Of a stretch of 64,000 nucleotides of DNA, positions 1 through 10,461 are shown piece by piece (the first letter of the stretch is position 1; each line of letters opens with the position of its first letter). A model generated the notes under the pieces. The model searched no databases and was not told where the DNA came from. It saw only the letters and a program-made list of their open reading frames with translations. Position numbers and translations under genes: made by a program. This DNA is from Devosia sp. (lineage in GTDB: Bacteria > Pseudomonadota > Alphaproteobacteria > Rhizobiales > Devosiaceae). Location: NCBI RefSeq assembly GCF_028290435.1, contig NZ_JAQGJV010000015.1, positions 1 to 64,000 on the forward strand, read 5' to 3'.

Positions 1-561
1 CGCCCGCACCGCAAGTGCCGCGTGTCGATCCACACTGCCCGTCCGGGCATCGTGATCGGCAAGAAGGGCGCTGACATCGACAAGATCCGCGCCAAGGTGA
101 AGAAGTTCACCGACAGCGAAGTGCACATCAACATCGTTGAAGTGCGCAAGCCGGAAACCGATGCGACGCTGGTTGCCCAGGGCATTGCCCAGCAGCTGGA
201 ACGCCGCGTGGCTTTCCGTCGCGCCATGAAGCGTTCGGTGCAGACCGCAATGCGCATGGGCGCAGGCGGCATCCGCGTGAACGTTGGTGGCCGTCTCGGT
301 GGCGCCGACATCGCTCGTACCGAATGGTACCGCGAAGGTCGCGTTCCGCTGCACACGCTGCGTGCCGACATCGACTATGGTACTGCCGAAGCCGCGACCA
401 CCTACGGCATCATCGGTATCAAGGTCTGGATTTTCAAAGGCGAAGTGCTCGAGCACGATCCGATGGCCCACGAACGCCGTGCTACCGAAGGTGGCAATAG
501 CGGCGGCGGCGAAGGTCAGCAGCGTGCTCCGCGGCCCGATCGCGACCGCGAACGCGCATAA
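1..561 (+). CDS. rpsC: 30S ribosomal protein S3, 5' truncated by window edge
   Basis: Frame open from base 1 ([30 protein letters not shown]); KH-domain S3 signature; first gene of a canonical ribosomal order. Confidence 0.97.
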   Translation, partial: RPHRKCRVSIHTARPGIVIGKKGADIDKIRAKVKKFTDSEVHINIVEVRKPETDATLVAQGIAQQLERRVAFRRAMKRSVQTAMRMGAGGIRVNVGGRLGGADIARTEWYREGRVPLHTLRADIDYGTAEAATTYGIIGIKVWIFKGEVLEHDPMAHERRATEGGNSGGGEGQQRAPRPDRDRERA

Positions 562-576
562 GAAGGTTAGTTCATT

Positions 577-990
577 ATGCTGCAACCTAAGAAGACCAAG
601 TTCCGCAAGGCCCACAAGGGCCGTATCCATGGCGTTGCCAAGGGTGGCACTGACCTGGCTTTCGGCCAGTATGCCCTCAAGGCAACTGAGCCAGAGCGCG
701 TGACTGCTCGCCAGATCGAAGCGGCTCGCCGCGCGATCACCCGCGAAATGAAGCGCCAGGGTCGTGTCTGGATCCGCATTTTCCCAGACGTACCGGTTTC
801 CAAGAAGCCGACCGAAGTACGTATGGGTAAGGGCAAGGGTTCGGTTGAACTCTGGGCCGCTCGCGTCAAGCCGGGCCGTATCGTATTCGAGATCGACGGC
901 GTCCCTGAGGACGTTGCCAAGGAAGCCCTTCGCCTCGGCGCGATGAAGCTTCCGATCATGACGCGGGTTGTTACCCGCATTGCAGACTGA
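577..990 (+). CDS. rplP: 50S ribosomal protein L16
   Basis: [19 protein letters not shown]...; synteny. Confidence 0.98.
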   Translation: MLQPKKTKFRKAHKGRIHGVAKGGTDLAFGQYALKATEPERVTARQIEAARRAITREMKRQGRVWIRIFPDVPVSKKPTEVRMGKGKGSVELWAARVKPGRIVFEIDGVPEDVAKEALRLGAMKLPIMTRVVTRIAD

Positions 991-1001
991 GGGGCGCGGT
1001 T

Positions 1002-1199
1002 ATGACCACTGCCAAAGATGTGCGGGCCAAAACCCCGGATGAGCTGAAGGATCAGCTCGTTAGCCTGAAGAAAGAACAGTTCAACCTGCGTTTCCAGCGT
1101 GCTACCCAGCAGCTCGAAGCCCCGGCCCAGGTCAAGAAGGTCCGCCGCGATATCGCGCGGATCAAGACGATCCTGGCCGAGAAGAACGCAGCGAAGTAA
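1002..1199 (+). CDS. rpmC: 50S ribosomal protein L29
   Basis: 65 aa, L29-like, synteny. Confidence 0.96.
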   Translation: MTTAKDVRAKTPDELKDQLVSLKKEQFNLRFQRATQQLEAPAQVKKVRRDIARIKTILAEKNAAK

Positions 1200-1211
1200 G
1201 GAGCGGCGACC

Positions 1212-1463
1212 ATGCCAAAACGCGTTCTACAGGGGACTGTTGTCTCCGACACCAATGAGAAGACGGTTGTGGTGCGCGTCGAGCGCCGCTTTACGCATCC
1301 CGTCATGAAGAAGGTTGTGCGCCGGTCCAAGAAGTACCATGCGCACGATGAAGCTAATGTGGCGAAGATCGGCGATATCGTGTGGATCGAAGAGTGCGCG
1401 CCAATTTCGAAGAACAAGCGCTGGACGCTTGTTCCGACTGCAGCAGCAGCGCCGTCGGCGTAA
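1212..1463 (+). CDS. rpsQ: 30S ribosomal protein S17
   Basis: [30 protein letters not shown]; synteny. Confidence 0.97.
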   Translation: MPKRVLQGTVVSDTNEKTVVVRVERRFTHPVMKKVVRRSKKYHAHDEANVAKIGDIVWIEECAPISKNKRWTLVPTAAAAPSA

Positions 1464-1526
1464 GATATAGGTCAAGATCGGCAGTTCCGGGGACGGTAGG
1501 TCGGTTTAACAAGAAGGCATCCAGTC

Positions 1527-1895
1527 ATGATTCAGATGCAATCAAATCTCGACGTCGCGGATAATTCCGGCGCGCGTCGTGTCATGTGCATCAAGGTGCT
1601 GGGCGGTTCGCATCGCAAGTACGCGTCGGTTGGCGACATTATCGTTGTGTCGGTCAAGGATGCTATTCCGCGCGGCCGCGTTAAAAAGGGTCAGGTTATG
1701 AAGGCGGTCGTCGTACGCACCTCCTTCGATATCCGTCGCCCCGATGGCACGGTGATCCGTTTCGACAAGAACGCCGCGGTTCTGATTAACAATCAGAAAG
1801 AGCCGATCGGCACCCGTATCTTCGGACCAGTTCCACGCGAGCTTCGCGCCAAGAACCACATGAAGATCATCTCGCTCGCACCAGAGGTGCTGTAA
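1527..1895 (+). CDS. rplN: 50S ribosomal protein L14
   Basis: [27 protein letters not shown]; synteny. Confidence 0.98.
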   Translation: MIQMQSNLDVADNSGARRVMCIKVLGGSHRKYASVGDIIVVSVKDAIPRGRVKKGQVMKAVVVRTSFDIRRPDGTVIRFDKNAAVLINNQKEPIGTRIFGPVPRELRAKNHMKIISLAPEVL

Positions 1896-2206
1896 TGGCT
1901 GCCAAAATTAAGAAGGGCGATAAGGTCGTCGTCCTGACAGGCAAGGACAAAGGCAAGACTGGCCAGGTTCTTTCCGTCATTCCGACCGAAACCAAGGCGC
2001 TCGTGCAGGGTATCAACCTTGTCAAGCGCCACACCAAGCAGACCGCGTCGACCGATGCCGGCATCTTCACCAAAGAAGCGCCGATCCATCTGTCCAACAT
2101 CGCGCTCGCCGATAAGGATGGCAAGGCCACTCGCGTCGGTTTCCAGATCAAGGACGGCGTCAAATCGCGCGTCGCCAAGTCGACCGGAGACGTGATCGAT
2201 GGCTGA
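1895..2206 (+). CDS. rplX: 50S ribosomal protein L24
   Basis: [26 protein letters not shown] motif; start overlaps the rplN stop. Confidence 0.97.
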   Translation: MAAKIKKGDKVVVLTGKDKGKTGQVLSVIPTETKALVQGINLVKRHTKQTASTDAGIFTKEAPIHLSNIALADKDGKATRVGFQIKDGVKSRVAKSTGDVIDG

Positions 2207-2756
2207 TACAGTTTATATGCCTCGCCTTCGGGTCGAGTATGAAGAAAATATCCGCAAGGCTCTGACCGAGCAGTTCGGCTACAAGAATGTCATGGAGCTG
2301 CCCAAGCTCGACAAGATTGTGCTGAACATGGGCGTTGGCGAAGCCGTCAACGACACCAAGAAGGTCAAGACCGCTGCGGCCGATCTCGAAAAGATCGCCG
2401 GCCAGAAGCCTGTCATCACTCATGCCCGCAAGTCGATCGCCGGCTTCAAGGTGCGTGAAGACATGCCGCTGGGCGTCAAGGTGACCCTGCGCAAGCAGCG
2501 CATGTATGAATTCCTCGACCGTTTGGTGAACATCGCACTGCCGCGTGTTCGCGATTTCCGCGGTTTGAACCCGAATTCGTTCGATGGCCGTGGCAACTAT
2601 GCTATGGGCATCAAGGAACACATCATTTTCCCGGAAATCAACTACGACCAGGTTGACCAGGTCTGGGGCATGGACATCGTCATAGCGACGACGGCCAAGA
2701 GTGATGACGAAGCGCGTGCGCTTCTCAAGGCTTTCAACTTCCCTTTCCGCACGTAA
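2199..2756 (+). CDS. rplE: 50S ribosomal protein L5
   Basis: 185 aa L5 sequence, synteny. Confidence 0.98.
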   Translation: MADTVYMPRLRVEYEENIRKALTEQFGYKNVMELPKLDKIVLNMGVGEAVNDTKKVKTAAADLEKIAGQKPVITHARKSIAGFKVREDMPLGVKVTLRKQRMYEFLDRLVNIALPRVRDFRGLNPNSFDGRGNYAMGIKEHIIFPEINYDQVDQVWGMDIVIATTAKSDDEARALLKAFNFPFRT

Positions 2757-2786
2757 GCGGGCAGGGGAAGGCATAAGGATCAGGAC

Positions 2787-3092
2787 ATGGCCAAGACCAG
2801 CTCCATCGAAAAGAACAACAAGCGCAAGGCACTTGCCAAGCAGTATGCGCCCAAGCGCGCTGCTTTGAAGGCTCTGACCAAGGATCAGTCGATCCCGGCA
2901 GACCAGCGCTTCGCCGCCCAGCTCAAGCTGGCGGAACTGCCGCGCAACTCCGCCAAGGTCCGCGTTCGCAATCGTTGCGAAGTGTCCGGTCGCCCGCGCG
3001 GCTTCTACCGCAAGCTGAAACTGAGCCGCATCGCGCTGCGCCAGCTGGGCAATATGGGCGAGATCCCAGGCCTGGTTAAGTCGAGCTGGTAA
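2787..3092 (+). CDS. rpsN: 30S ribosomal protein S14
   Basis: 101 aa; RVRNRCEVSGRPRGFYRKLKLSR. Confidence 0.98.
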   Translation: MAKTSSIEKNNKRKALAKQYAPKRAALKALTKDQSIPADQRFAAQLKLAELPRNSAKVRVRNRCEVSGRPRGFYRKLKLSRIALRQLGNMGEIPGLVKSSW

Positions 3093-3104
3093 GGAAAAAG
3101 ACAG

Positions 3105-3503
3105 ATGAGCTTTTCAGATCCCATCGGCGATATGCTGACCCGCATCCGTAATGCGCAGATGCGCCGTAAGAATTCCGTTTCGACGCCGGCTTCGACCCTT
3201 CGCGGTCGGGTGCTGGACGTTCTCCAGTCCGAGGGTTTTATCCGCGGCTACTCGGAGACCAAGTTCGAGAACGGCGCTGCCGAGTACGAGATTGAACTCA
3301 AGTACTCGGATAATGAAGCGGTTATCCGCACGATCGAGCGCGTTTCGCGTCCCGGCCGTCGCGTTTACGCTTCGGTGAAGAATATTCCGCAGGTTGCCAA
3401 TGGCCTGGGTGTCTCGATCCTCTCCACCCCCAAGGGTGTGATGGCCGACCACGAAGCCAAGGCTGCCAACGTTGGTGGCGAGGTACTCTGCCGCGTCTTC
3501 TAA
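3105..3503 (+). CDS. rpsH: 30S ribosomal protein S8
   Basis: [18 protein letters not shown]... Confidence 0.98.
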   Translation: MSFSDPIGDMLTRIRNAQMRRKNSVSTPASTLRGRVLDVLQSEGFIRGYSETKFENGAAEYEIELKYSDNEAVIRTIERVSRPGRRVYASVKNIPQVANGLGVSILSTPKGVMADHEAKAANVGGEVLCRVF

Positions 3504-3542
3504 TGAAGGCATGGTAAGACGATTACTCAAGGATAACTACGA

Positions 3543-4076
3543 ATGTCACGTACAGGCAAACAGCCGGTAGCCCCGGTTAGCGGCGTTACGGTGACCATTA
3601 ATGGTCGCACCGTTTCCGCCAAGGGCCCCAAGGGTGAACTGAGCATCGCGCTCATGGACGCCATCAATGTCGAGCAGACCGAAGCTGGTCTGGTTGTGTC
3701 GCCTGCGAACGACACCCGGTTTGCCAAGGCAGCCTGGGGCACCACGCGCGCTCTGATCCAGAACATGGTGACGGGCGTCAGCGCCGGGTTCGAACGCCGC
3801 CTGAACATCCAGGGCGTTGGTTATCGCGCTGCCCTTCAGGGCAAGGACATCAAGCTGTCGCTTGGGTTCAGCCACGAAGTGATCTATGAAGCCCCTCAGG
3901 GAATCACCCTTGCCGTGCCAGTGCCGACGGAAATCGTCATCACCGGCATCGACAAGCAGGCCGTCGGCCAGGTTGCGGCGAACATTCGTGCATGGCGCAA
4001 GCCAGAGCCCTACAAGGGCAAGGGCGTTCGCTATGCTGGCGAGTTCGTCTTCCGCAAAGAAGGCAAGAAGAAGTAA
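3543..4076 (+). CDS. rplF: 50S ribosomal protein L6
   Basis: 177 aa L6, KPEPYKGKGVRYAGE. Confidence 0.98.
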   Translation: MSRTGKQPVAPVSGVTVTINGRTVSAKGPKGELSIALMDAINVEQTEAGLVVSPANDTRFAKAAWGTTRALIQNMVTGVSAGFERRLNIQGVGYRAALQGKDIKLSLGFSHEVIYEAPQGITLAVPVPTEIVITGIDKQAVGQVAANIRAWRKPEPYKGKGVRYAGEFVFRKEGKKK

Positions 4077-4088
4077 GGAGCGCCTGCA

Positions 4089-4451
4089 ATGGCTATCAGT
4101 GCAAAGGGAGCGGATCGCCGCAAGGCCCGTGTCCGCAAGGCGCTCAAGGCTCGTGCCTTCGGTCGTCCGCGTCTGTCGGTTTTCCGTTCGGACAAGAATA
4201 TCTACGCCCAGATCATCGACGATACGACAGGCCGTACGCTGGCCGCCGCATCGACGCTGGACAAGGACGTCAAGGCGTCGGTTGGCAACGGTGCTACCGC
4301 CGAGGCTGCTGCAGCGATTGGCAAGTTGATTGCCGAGCGCGGCTCCAAGGCCGGCGTTGCCGAAGTGATCTTCGATCGCGGCGCCTACATCTATCATGGC
4401 CGGGTCAAGGCCCTAGCAGACGCTGCCCGCGAGGGCGGCCTGCAGTTCTGA
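4089..4451 (+). CDS. rplR: 50S ribosomal protein L18
   Basis: 120 aa L18, synteny. Confidence 0.97.
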   Translation: MAISAKGADRRKARVRKALKARAFGRPRLSVFRSDKNIYAQIIDDTTGRTLAAASTLDKDVKASVGNGATAEAAAAIGKLIAERGSKAGVAEVIFDRGAYIYHGRVKALADAAREGGLQF

Positions 4452-4476
4452 TCCACGGCGCGAGAAAGAAGATACT

Positions 4477-5007
4477 ATGAGCAGAGACGTTCAAGAACGC
4501 GATAGCGAATTTGTCGATCGCCTGGTCCACATCAATCGTGTGGCCAAGGTGGTCAAGGGTGGCCGTCGTTTTGGTTTCGCTGCGCTTGTCGTGGTCGGTG
4601 ACCAGAAGGGCCGCGTTGGCTTTGGTCACGGTAAGGCCCGTGAAGTTCCAGAGGCAATCCGCAAGGCAACCGAACAGGCCAAGCGCCAGATGATCCGGGT
4701 GCCGCTGCGCGACGCCCGTACCCTGCACCACGACGTCACCGGACGTCACGGCGCTGGCAAGGTCATCCTGCGTGCCGCCGTTCCGGGTACCGGCATCATC
4801 GCCGGTGGTCCGATGCGCGCCGTGTTCGAGACGCTGGGCATCAACGACATCGTTGCCAAGTCGCAGGGGACTGCTAACCCCTACAACATGGTGCGGGCCA
4901 CCTTCGATGCGCTCAAGCGCGTCGATAGCCCTCGCTCGGTTGCATCGCGTCGTGGCTTGAAGGTTTCGGAACTGCAAGCCCGTCGTGGCGAAACAGTCGA
5001 GGCTTGA
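4477..5007 (+). CDS. rpsE: 30S ribosomal protein S5
   Basis: [30 protein letters not shown]. Confidence 0.98.
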   Translation: MSRDVQERDSEFVDRLVHINRVAKVVKGGRRFGFAALVVVGDQKGRVGFGHGKAREVPEAIRKATEQAKRQMIRVPLRDARTLHHDVTGRHGAGKVILRAAVPGTGIIAGGPMRAVFETLGINDIVAKSQGTANPYNMVRATFDALKRVDSPRSVASRRGLKVSELQARRGETVEA

Positions 5008-5033
5008 TCCGGTAACCCGGACGGAGAGATATC

Positions 5034-5222
5034 ATGGCTGAACAAAAGACCCTCGTCGTGAAGCAGATCGGCTCGCCGATCCGCCGCGACAAAGTGCAGC
5101 GCGCGACCCTGATCGGTCTCGGGCTCAACAAGATGAACAAAGAGCGCGAGCTGATCGATACGCCCGAAGTGCGTGGCATGATCCGTAAGCTCCCGCATCT
5201 CGTCCGTGTTATCGGCGAGTAA
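5034..5222 (+). CDS. rpmD: 50S ribosomal protein L30
   Basis: 62 aa L30, synteny. Confidence 0.96.
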   Translation: MAEQKTLVVKQIGSPIRRDKVQRATLIGLGLNKMNKERELIDTPEVRGMIRKLPHLVRVIGE

Positions 5223-5237
5223 GAAGGTAGCTTCGTA

Positions 5238-5738
5238 ATGACCCGTTTGAACGAACTTCGCGACAATCCAGGCGCCAACAAGATCCGCATGCGGATCGGC
5301 CGTGGCATCGGCTCGGGCAAGGGCAAGACCGGCGGCCGTGGCGGCAAGGGCCAGACGGCACGCTCCGGCGTTGCCATCAACGGCTTCGAAGGCGGCCAGA
5401 TGCCCCTTCACATGCGTATGCCAAAGCGCGGCTTCAATGCCCTGAACCCAGGGGATTGGAACGAGGTTCGCATCGACCGTATCCAGGCCTATATCGACAG
5501 CGGCAAGCTGGACATCAAGGGCGTGGTTGACGCCGCTGCCTTGATCGCTGCGCGCGTCATCCGTCGTCCCAAGGACGGCGTGCGCCTGATCGGCTCGGCT
5601 GGCTTCACGGCTAAGAATGTGACCTTCAAGGTCGACTATGCGACGGCCGGCGCGACTGCAGCTATTGAATCTGCCGGCGGCAAGCTCGATATCATCCCGA
5701 CCAAGGCGACGTGGAAGAAGACTCCATACGCTGGTTAA
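5238..5738 (+). CDS. rplO: 50S ribosomal protein L15
   Basis: 166 aa L15, [15 protein letters not shown]. Confidence 0.98.
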   Translation: MTRLNELRDNPGANKIRMRIGRGIGSGKGKTGGRGGKGQTARSGVAINGFEGGQMPLHMRMPKRGFNALNPGDWNEVRIDRIQAYIDSGKLDIKGVVDAAALIAARVIRRPKDGVRLIGSAGFTAKNVTFKVDYATAGATAAIESAGGKLDIIPTKATWKKTPYAG

Positions 5739-5867
5739 TTATCGGCACGGGCACATCCGGCCATTGGTTGGGTGTGCTCTTCTGGTTTGTTGCGTTGGGG
5801 ATACAGATGCATCTGCATCCTGAAGCGCTCCGAGCGCACCTGGCCTTGAAGCCATAGGGAGCGATAC

Positions 5868-7208
5868 ATGGCGTCCGCAGCCGAGCAACTAGCTCGTAAT
5901 CTGAATTTTTCGACATTCTCCAAGGCGAAAGCCCTGCAGCAGCGCATCTGGTTCACACTAGGCGCGCTGCTCGTCTATCGTCTGGGTACTTTCATTCCGG
6001 TTCCGGGTATAGACCCGGATGCTTTCCAGGCCACTTTCGAGCAGAGCCAGCAGGGCATCATCGGCATGTTCAACATGTTCTCCGGCGGTGCCGTGCAGCG
6101 CATGGCGATCTTTGCACTGAACCTCATTCCCTACATTACCGCGTCGATCGTGGTGCAGGTGATCGCCACGGCGTCGCCGCGTCTCGAAGCGATGAAGAAA
6201 GAGGGCGAAGCTGGCCGTCGCAAGATGAACCAGTATACCCGCTATCTGGCGGTCGTGTTCTGTGCCGTGCAGGCCTATGGCATTGCCATCGGGCTGGAAG
6301 CCAGCCAGGGCGTCGTGCTGCATCCGGGCTGGATGTTCCGTTTCACCACGGTCATTACCCTGGTCGGCGGCACCATGTTCCTGATGTGGCTGGGTGAACA
6401 GATCACTTCGCGCGGCGTCGGCAACGGTATTTCGCTTATCATTTTCGCCGGTATCGTCGCCAATCTGCCCACAACGCTGGTGCAGACGATGGAACTCAGC
6501 CGTACAGGTGCCTTGCCGGCTGCTGCTGGCATTTTCATTCTTGTGCTGGCTATCGTCGTGATCGCCGGTATCGTGTTCTTCGAACGCGCTCAGCGCCGGT
6601 TGCTGATCCAGTATCCGAAGCGCCAGGTTGGCAACAAGATGTTCCAGGGCGATACCTCGCACCTGCCGCTCAAGCTGAATACCTCGGGTGTTATCCCGGT
6701 GATTTTCGGCTCGTCCTTGCTGCTGCTGCCGGCGACCATCGCGTCGTTCGCTGCGCAGGGCAATGCGCCGGTGTGGTTGCAGACGGTGACGGCCATGCTC
6801 GGCCGTGGCCAGCCGCTCTATCTGACGCTGTTCGCCGTGTTCATCATCTTCTTCTCGTTCTTCTATACGGCCATCGTGTTCAATCCGCAGGAGACCGCGG
6901 ATAACCTGAAGCGCTCCGGCGGCTTCATTCCGGGCGTGCGTCCGGGCGAACGCACGGCGGCGCATATCGACTATGTGCTGACGCGCATCACGGTTGTCGG
7001 CGCGCTCTACCTGACGGTCGTGGCCTTGATACCCGAGATCATCCACAACCAGCTGGCGGTCAGCCAGTTCATCGGTGGCACCTCGCTGCTGATCATGGTG
7101 ACGGTGACGCTCGATACAGTGAGCCAGATCCAGAGCCATCTGATCGCGCAGCAGTATGAGGGGCTCGTTAAGAAGTCCCGTCTTGGTGGGGGAGGTAAGC
7201 GTCGATGA
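5868..7208 (+). CDS. secY: Preprotein translocase subunit SecY
   Basis: 446 aa multi-TM SecY; overlaps adk start (ATGA). Confidence 0.98.
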   Translation: MASAAEQLARNLNFSTFSKAKALQQRIWFTLGALLVYRLGTFIPVPGIDPDAFQATFEQSQQGIIGMFNMFSGGAVQRMAIFALNLIPYITASIVVQVIATASPRLEAMKKEGEAGRRKMNQYTRYLAVVFCAVQAYGIAIGLEASQGVVLHPGWMFRFTTVITLVGGTMFLMWLGEQITSRGVGNGISLIIFAGIVANLPTTLVQTMELSRTGALPAAAGIFILVLAIVVIAGIVFFERAQRRLLIQYPKRQVGNKMFQGDTSHLPLKLNTSGVIPVIFGSSLLLLPATIASFAAQGNAPVWLQTVTAMLGRGQPLYLTLFAVFIIFFSFFYTAIVFNPQETADNLKRSGGFIPGVRPGERTAAHIDYVLTRITVVGALYLTVVALIPEIIHNQLAVSQFIGGTSLLIMVTVTLDTVSQIQSHLIAQQYEGLVKKSRLGGGGKRR

Positions 7209-7768
7209 GGTTGATCCTGCTGGGACCGCCGGGAGCGGGGAAGGGTACGCAGGCCAAGATTCTGGTCGAAGCTTACGGTATTCCCCAACTGTCGACTGGC
7301 GACATCTTGCGGTCGGCCATCGAGGCGAAGACGGAGATGGGCCTGGCGGCCAAGGCCGTCATGGACCGTGGTGACCTGGTCTCCAACGATATCGTCAACG
7401 GTATCGTCTCGGAACGTCTCGATGCCGCTGATTGCCATAACGGGTTTATCCTTGACGGCTTTCCGCGCACGATTGCCCAGGCCGAGGCGCTCGACGAAAT
7501 GCTCGAGCAAAAGGGCATGCAGCTCAACGCTGTGATCGAGATGACGGCGAATGCCGAGGTCCTGGTCGAACGCGTGATCAACCGGGCCAAGGAAAGCAAC
7601 CGCCCGGACGATCATCCGGACGTCATTCGCAAGCGGCTCGAAGTGTACAATCGCGATACGGCGCCGCTGGTGGACTACTACCGCCAGCATGGGCTGGTCA
7701 AAACGGTAGACGGCATGGCACCGGTCGAGCAGGTAACTGCTGCGATCAAGGCAGCCATCGAAAACTGA
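7205..7768 (+). CDS. adk: Adenylate kinase
   Basis: MRLILLGPPGAGKGTQAK P-loop; DGFPRT motif. Confidence 0.98.
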   Translation: MRLILLGPPGAGKGTQAKILVEAYGIPQLSTGDILRSAIEAKTEMGLAAKAVMDRGDLVSNDIVNGIVSERLDAADCHNGFILDGFPRTIAQAEALDEMLEQKGMQLNAVIEMTANAEVLVERVINRAKESNRPDDHPDVIRKRLEVYNRDTAPLVDYYRQHGLVKTVDGMAPVEQVTAAIKAAIEN

Positions 7769-7785
7769 AAGCTTTGGATTGGCCG

Positions 7786-7820
7786 GGGCAGTTGACACTG
7801 CCCTGTCTTATCCTTATGAA
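7786..7820 (+). promoter_or_regulatory. Putative sigma70-type promoter for rpsM-rpsK-rpoA-rplQ
   Basis: TTGACA (7792-7797), 17-nt spacer, TATGAA (7815-7820). The -35 lies in the loop of a perfect 6-bp inverted repeat GGGCAG/CTGCCC (7786-7791/7798-7803). Confidence 0.6.
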
Positions 7821-7945
7821 CCGCACCAGTCTCATGGATTATTGGGCTGGATTCGGTTCCTCACGCAGGTTGGGGGTCGAAATCCGGTCCCTTGTTGTTT
7901 AAGGACACCGCCGTGATGGCAGGTGTTGAATGAAGGAGAGCAGAC

Positions 7946-8314
7946 GTGGCCCGTATTGCTGGCGTCAATATCCCGACGAATAAGCGCGTTGTCATCGCGC
8001 TGCAGTATATCCACGGGATCGGCGACAAGTTCGCCGAGGATATCTGCACCAAGGTTGGCATTCCGGCCGATCGTCGTGTCAACGAGTTGACCGACGCGGA
8101 AGTGATCCAGATCCGTGAAGCCATCGACCGCGACTACGTCGTGGAAGGTGACCTTCGCCGCAATGTGGCGATGAATATCAAGCGGCTGATGGATCTGGGC
8201 AACTACCGTGGCCTTCGCCACCGTCGTGGCCTGCCGGTTCGTGGTCAGCGTACCCACACCAATGCTCGTACCCGCAAGGGCCCGGCGAAGGCGATCGCTG
8301 GCAAGAAGAAGTAA
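7946..8314 (+). CDS. rpsM: 30S ribosomal protein S13
   Basis: [26 protein letters not shown]. Confidence 0.98.
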   Translation: MARIAGVNIPTNKRVVIALQYIHGIGDKFAEDICTKVGIPADRRVNELTDAEVIQIREAIDRDYVVEGDLRRNVAMNIKRLMDLGNYRGLRHRRGLPVRGQRTHTNARTRKGPAKAIAGKKK

Positions 8315-8333
8315 GAACCCGCTTCGGGTTCTT
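8313..8333 (+). promoter_or_regulatory. Hairpin overlapping the rpsM stop codon
   Basis: AAGAACCCG-CTT-CGGGTTCTT, perfect 9-bp stem. Confidence 0.6.
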
Positions 8334-8393
8334 CGATGTAGCTGCTGGGGCTGGATGGCTAACGGCAGCGCCGATATCGAATAGAGGAATTAC

Positions 8394-8786
8394 ATGGCTA
8401 AGACTGAAACGACTCGCGTTAAGCGCAAGGAACGTAAGAATATCACGTCGGGTGTTGCCCACGTGAACGCCTCTTTCAACAACACGATGATCACCATCGC
8501 CGACATGCAGGGCAACACGATTTCGTGGTCCTCGTCGGGCGTGATGGGGTTCAAGGGTTCGCGTAAGTCGACCCCTTATGCCGCTCAGGTTGCTGCTGAA
8601 GACGCCGCCAAGAAGGCCCAGGAACATGGCATGAAGACCCTTGAGGTCGAAGTACGCGGTCCTGGTTCGGGCCGCGAATCGGCACTCCGGGCGTTGCAGG
8701 CGGCTGGGTTCAACGTCACCTCGATCCGCGACGTGACCTCGATCCCGCACAATGGCTGCCGTCCGCGCAAGCGGCGCCGCGTCTAA
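8394..8786 (+). CDS. rpsK: 30S ribosomal protein S11
   Basis: 130 aa S11; [13 protein letters not shown]-terminus. Confidence 0.98.
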   Translation: MAKTETTRVKRKERKNITSGVAHVNASFNNTMITIADMQGNTISWSSSGVMGFKGSRKSTPYAAQVAAEDAAKKAQEHGMKTLEVEVRGPGSGRESALRALQAAGFNVTSIRDVTSIPHNGCRPRKRRRV

Positions 8787-8803
8787 TCTAGACGGTTTAG
8801 AAG

Positions 8804-8825
8804 CTCCCGGCCGCGCGGCCGGGAG
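8804..8825. promoter_or_regulatory. Perfect 22-bp palindrome in the rpsK-rpoA intergenic region
   Basis: CTCCCGGCCGCGCGGCCGGGAG. Confidence 0.7.
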
Positions 8826-8886
8826 TCTTATTGCGTTTGCGGCGGAGCGGCCTGGGCGAGGCCGCGATTTTGAAAGGACACAACCT

Positions 8887-9906
8887 GTGACGATCCAGAG
8901 GAACTGGCAAGAACTGATTAAGCCGACCAAGCTGGAGATTGTTTCGGGCAGCGATAACGCGCGCGTGGCCTCGGTTGTTGCCGAGCCGCTTGAGCGCGGT
9001 TACGGGCTTACCCTGGGTAACGCTCTTCGTCGCGTGCTGCTGTCGTCGCTTCAGGGCGCCGCAGTGACTGCAATCCAGATTGACGGCATCTTGCATGAAT
9101 TCTCGTCGCTTCCGGGCGTGCGTGAAGACATGACCGATCTCGTGCTCAACGTGAAAGAAATCGCGTTGAAGATGGGCGGCGAAGGCCCCAAGCGCCTGCA
9201 GCTCTCCAAATCCGGCCCCGCGGCCGTGACTGCCGGCGACATCAAGGTCACCGGCGACATCGAAGTGCTGAACCCTGAGCTCGTCATCTGTCATCTTGAT
9301 GACGGCGCCGAGATCAATATCGAGTTTACGGTCGACACCGGCAAGGGCTACGTCCCGGCCGACAAGAACCGTCCGGAAGACGCTCCGATCGGCTATATCC
9401 CGGTCGATGCGTTGTTCTCGCCGGTTCGCCGCGTTTCCTACAAGGTCGATGCGACCCGTGCGGGTGAGAGCCTGGACAAGGACAAGCTGACCCTGCAGGT
9501 CGAAACCAATGGCGCAATCTCGCCGGATGACGCCGTGGCTTATGCTGCGCGTATCCTGCAGGACCAGCTGTCGGTGTTCGTGAACTTCGAAGAGCCCAGC
9601 AAGGAAAAGACGCAGGATTCCGTTCCGGAACTGGCGTTCAACCCGGCACTGCTCAAGAAGGTCGACGAGCTCGAGCTTTCGGTGCGTTCGGCCAATTGCC
9701 TCAAGAACGACAACATCGTCTATATCGGCGACCTGATCCAGAAGACGGAAGCCGAGATGCTGCGGACCCCGAATTTCGGCCGCAAGTCGCTCAACGAAAT
9801 CAAAGAAGTGCTCGCGCAGATGGGCCTTCATCTCGGAATGGACGTTGCCAATTGGCCACCCGAGAATATCGATGACCTCGCCAAGCGCTACGAAGATCAT
9901 TATTGA
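8887..9906 (+). CDS. rpoA: DNA-directed RNA polymerase subunit alpha (GTG start)
   Basis: [18 protein letters not shown]...[22 protein letters not shown]-terminal extension in the ORF track is not conserved-looking. Confidence 0.97.
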   Translation: MTIQRNWQELIKPTKLEIVSGSDNARVASVVAEPLERGYGLTLGNALRRVLLSSLQGAAVTAIQIDGILHEFSSLPGVREDMTDLVLNVKEIALKMGGEGPKRLQLSKSGPAAVTAGDIKVTGDIEVLNPELVICHLDDGAEINIEFTVDTGKGYVPADKNRPEDAPIGYIPVDALFSPVRRVSYKVDATRAGESLDKDKLTLQVETNGAISPDDAVAYAARILQDQLSVFVNFEEPSKEKTQDSVPELAFNPALLKKVDELELSVRSANCLKNDNIVYIGDLIQKTEAEMLRTPNFGRKSLNEIKEVLAQMGLHLGMDVANWPPENIDDLAKRYEDHY

Positions 9907-9938
9907 TCCCGCGCTGCCAAGCACTTTAGGAGACAACC

Positions 9939-10367
9939 ATGCGCCACGGTAATTCAGGCCGCAAACTTAACCGGACTGCCAGCCATCGCAAGGCAATGTT
10001 CGCCAATATGTCCGCCGCGCTGATCAAGCACGAGCAGATCGTCACGACCTTGCCCAAGGCCAAGGAACTGCGTCCGATCGTCGAGAAGCTGATCACGCTG
10101 GGCAAGCGCGGCGACCTGCATGCTCGCCGCCAGGCCATCGCGCAGATGCGCGATGAGGGCCAGGTGGCCAAGCTGTTCGCAGTCCTCGGGCCGCGCTACC
10201 AGGAACGTCAGGGCGGCTATATCCGTATCCTGAAGGCCGGTTTCCGCTACGGCGACAACGCGCCGCTGGCAGTGATCGAGTTCGTCGATCGCGACGTCAA
10301 TGCCAAGGGCCTCGATAGCGGTCCAGTGTTCACGCGCGAAGACGAAGACGAGTCCGTCGCAGCGTAA
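9939..10367 (+). CDS. rplQ: 50S ribosomal protein L17
   Basis: [24 protein letters not shown]. Confidence 0.98.
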   Translation: MRHGNSGRKLNRTASHRKAMFANMSAALIKHEQIVTTLPKAKELRPIVEKLITLGKRGDLHARRQAIAQMRDEGQVAKLFAVLGPRYQERQGGYIRILKAGFRYGDNAPLAVIEFVDRDVNAKGLDSGPVFTREDEDESVAA

Positions 10368-10397
10368 GACTGCTTCGACTTGACGGAATGATTTTGG

Positions 10398-10427
10398 GCG
10401 GCCACGGATAATCCGCGGCCGCTTTTT
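10398..10427 (+). terminator. Rho-independent terminator of the ribosomal operon
   Basis: GCGGCCACGGATAATCCGCGGCCGC followed by TTTTT. Confidence 0.85.
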
Positions 10428-10461
10428 GTTGTGCTTGGCCATCATTGCTTTGGGGGATGCG

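Noticed and set aside
5958-7139. 393-aa minus-strand ORF antisense to secY
   Set aside because: Low-complexity H/R/D/Q-rich translation typical of antisense frames in high-GC genes; secY is unambiguous
8797-9936. 379-aa minus-strand ORF antisense to rpoA
   Set aside because: Shadow of the rpoA reading frame, no recognisable domain
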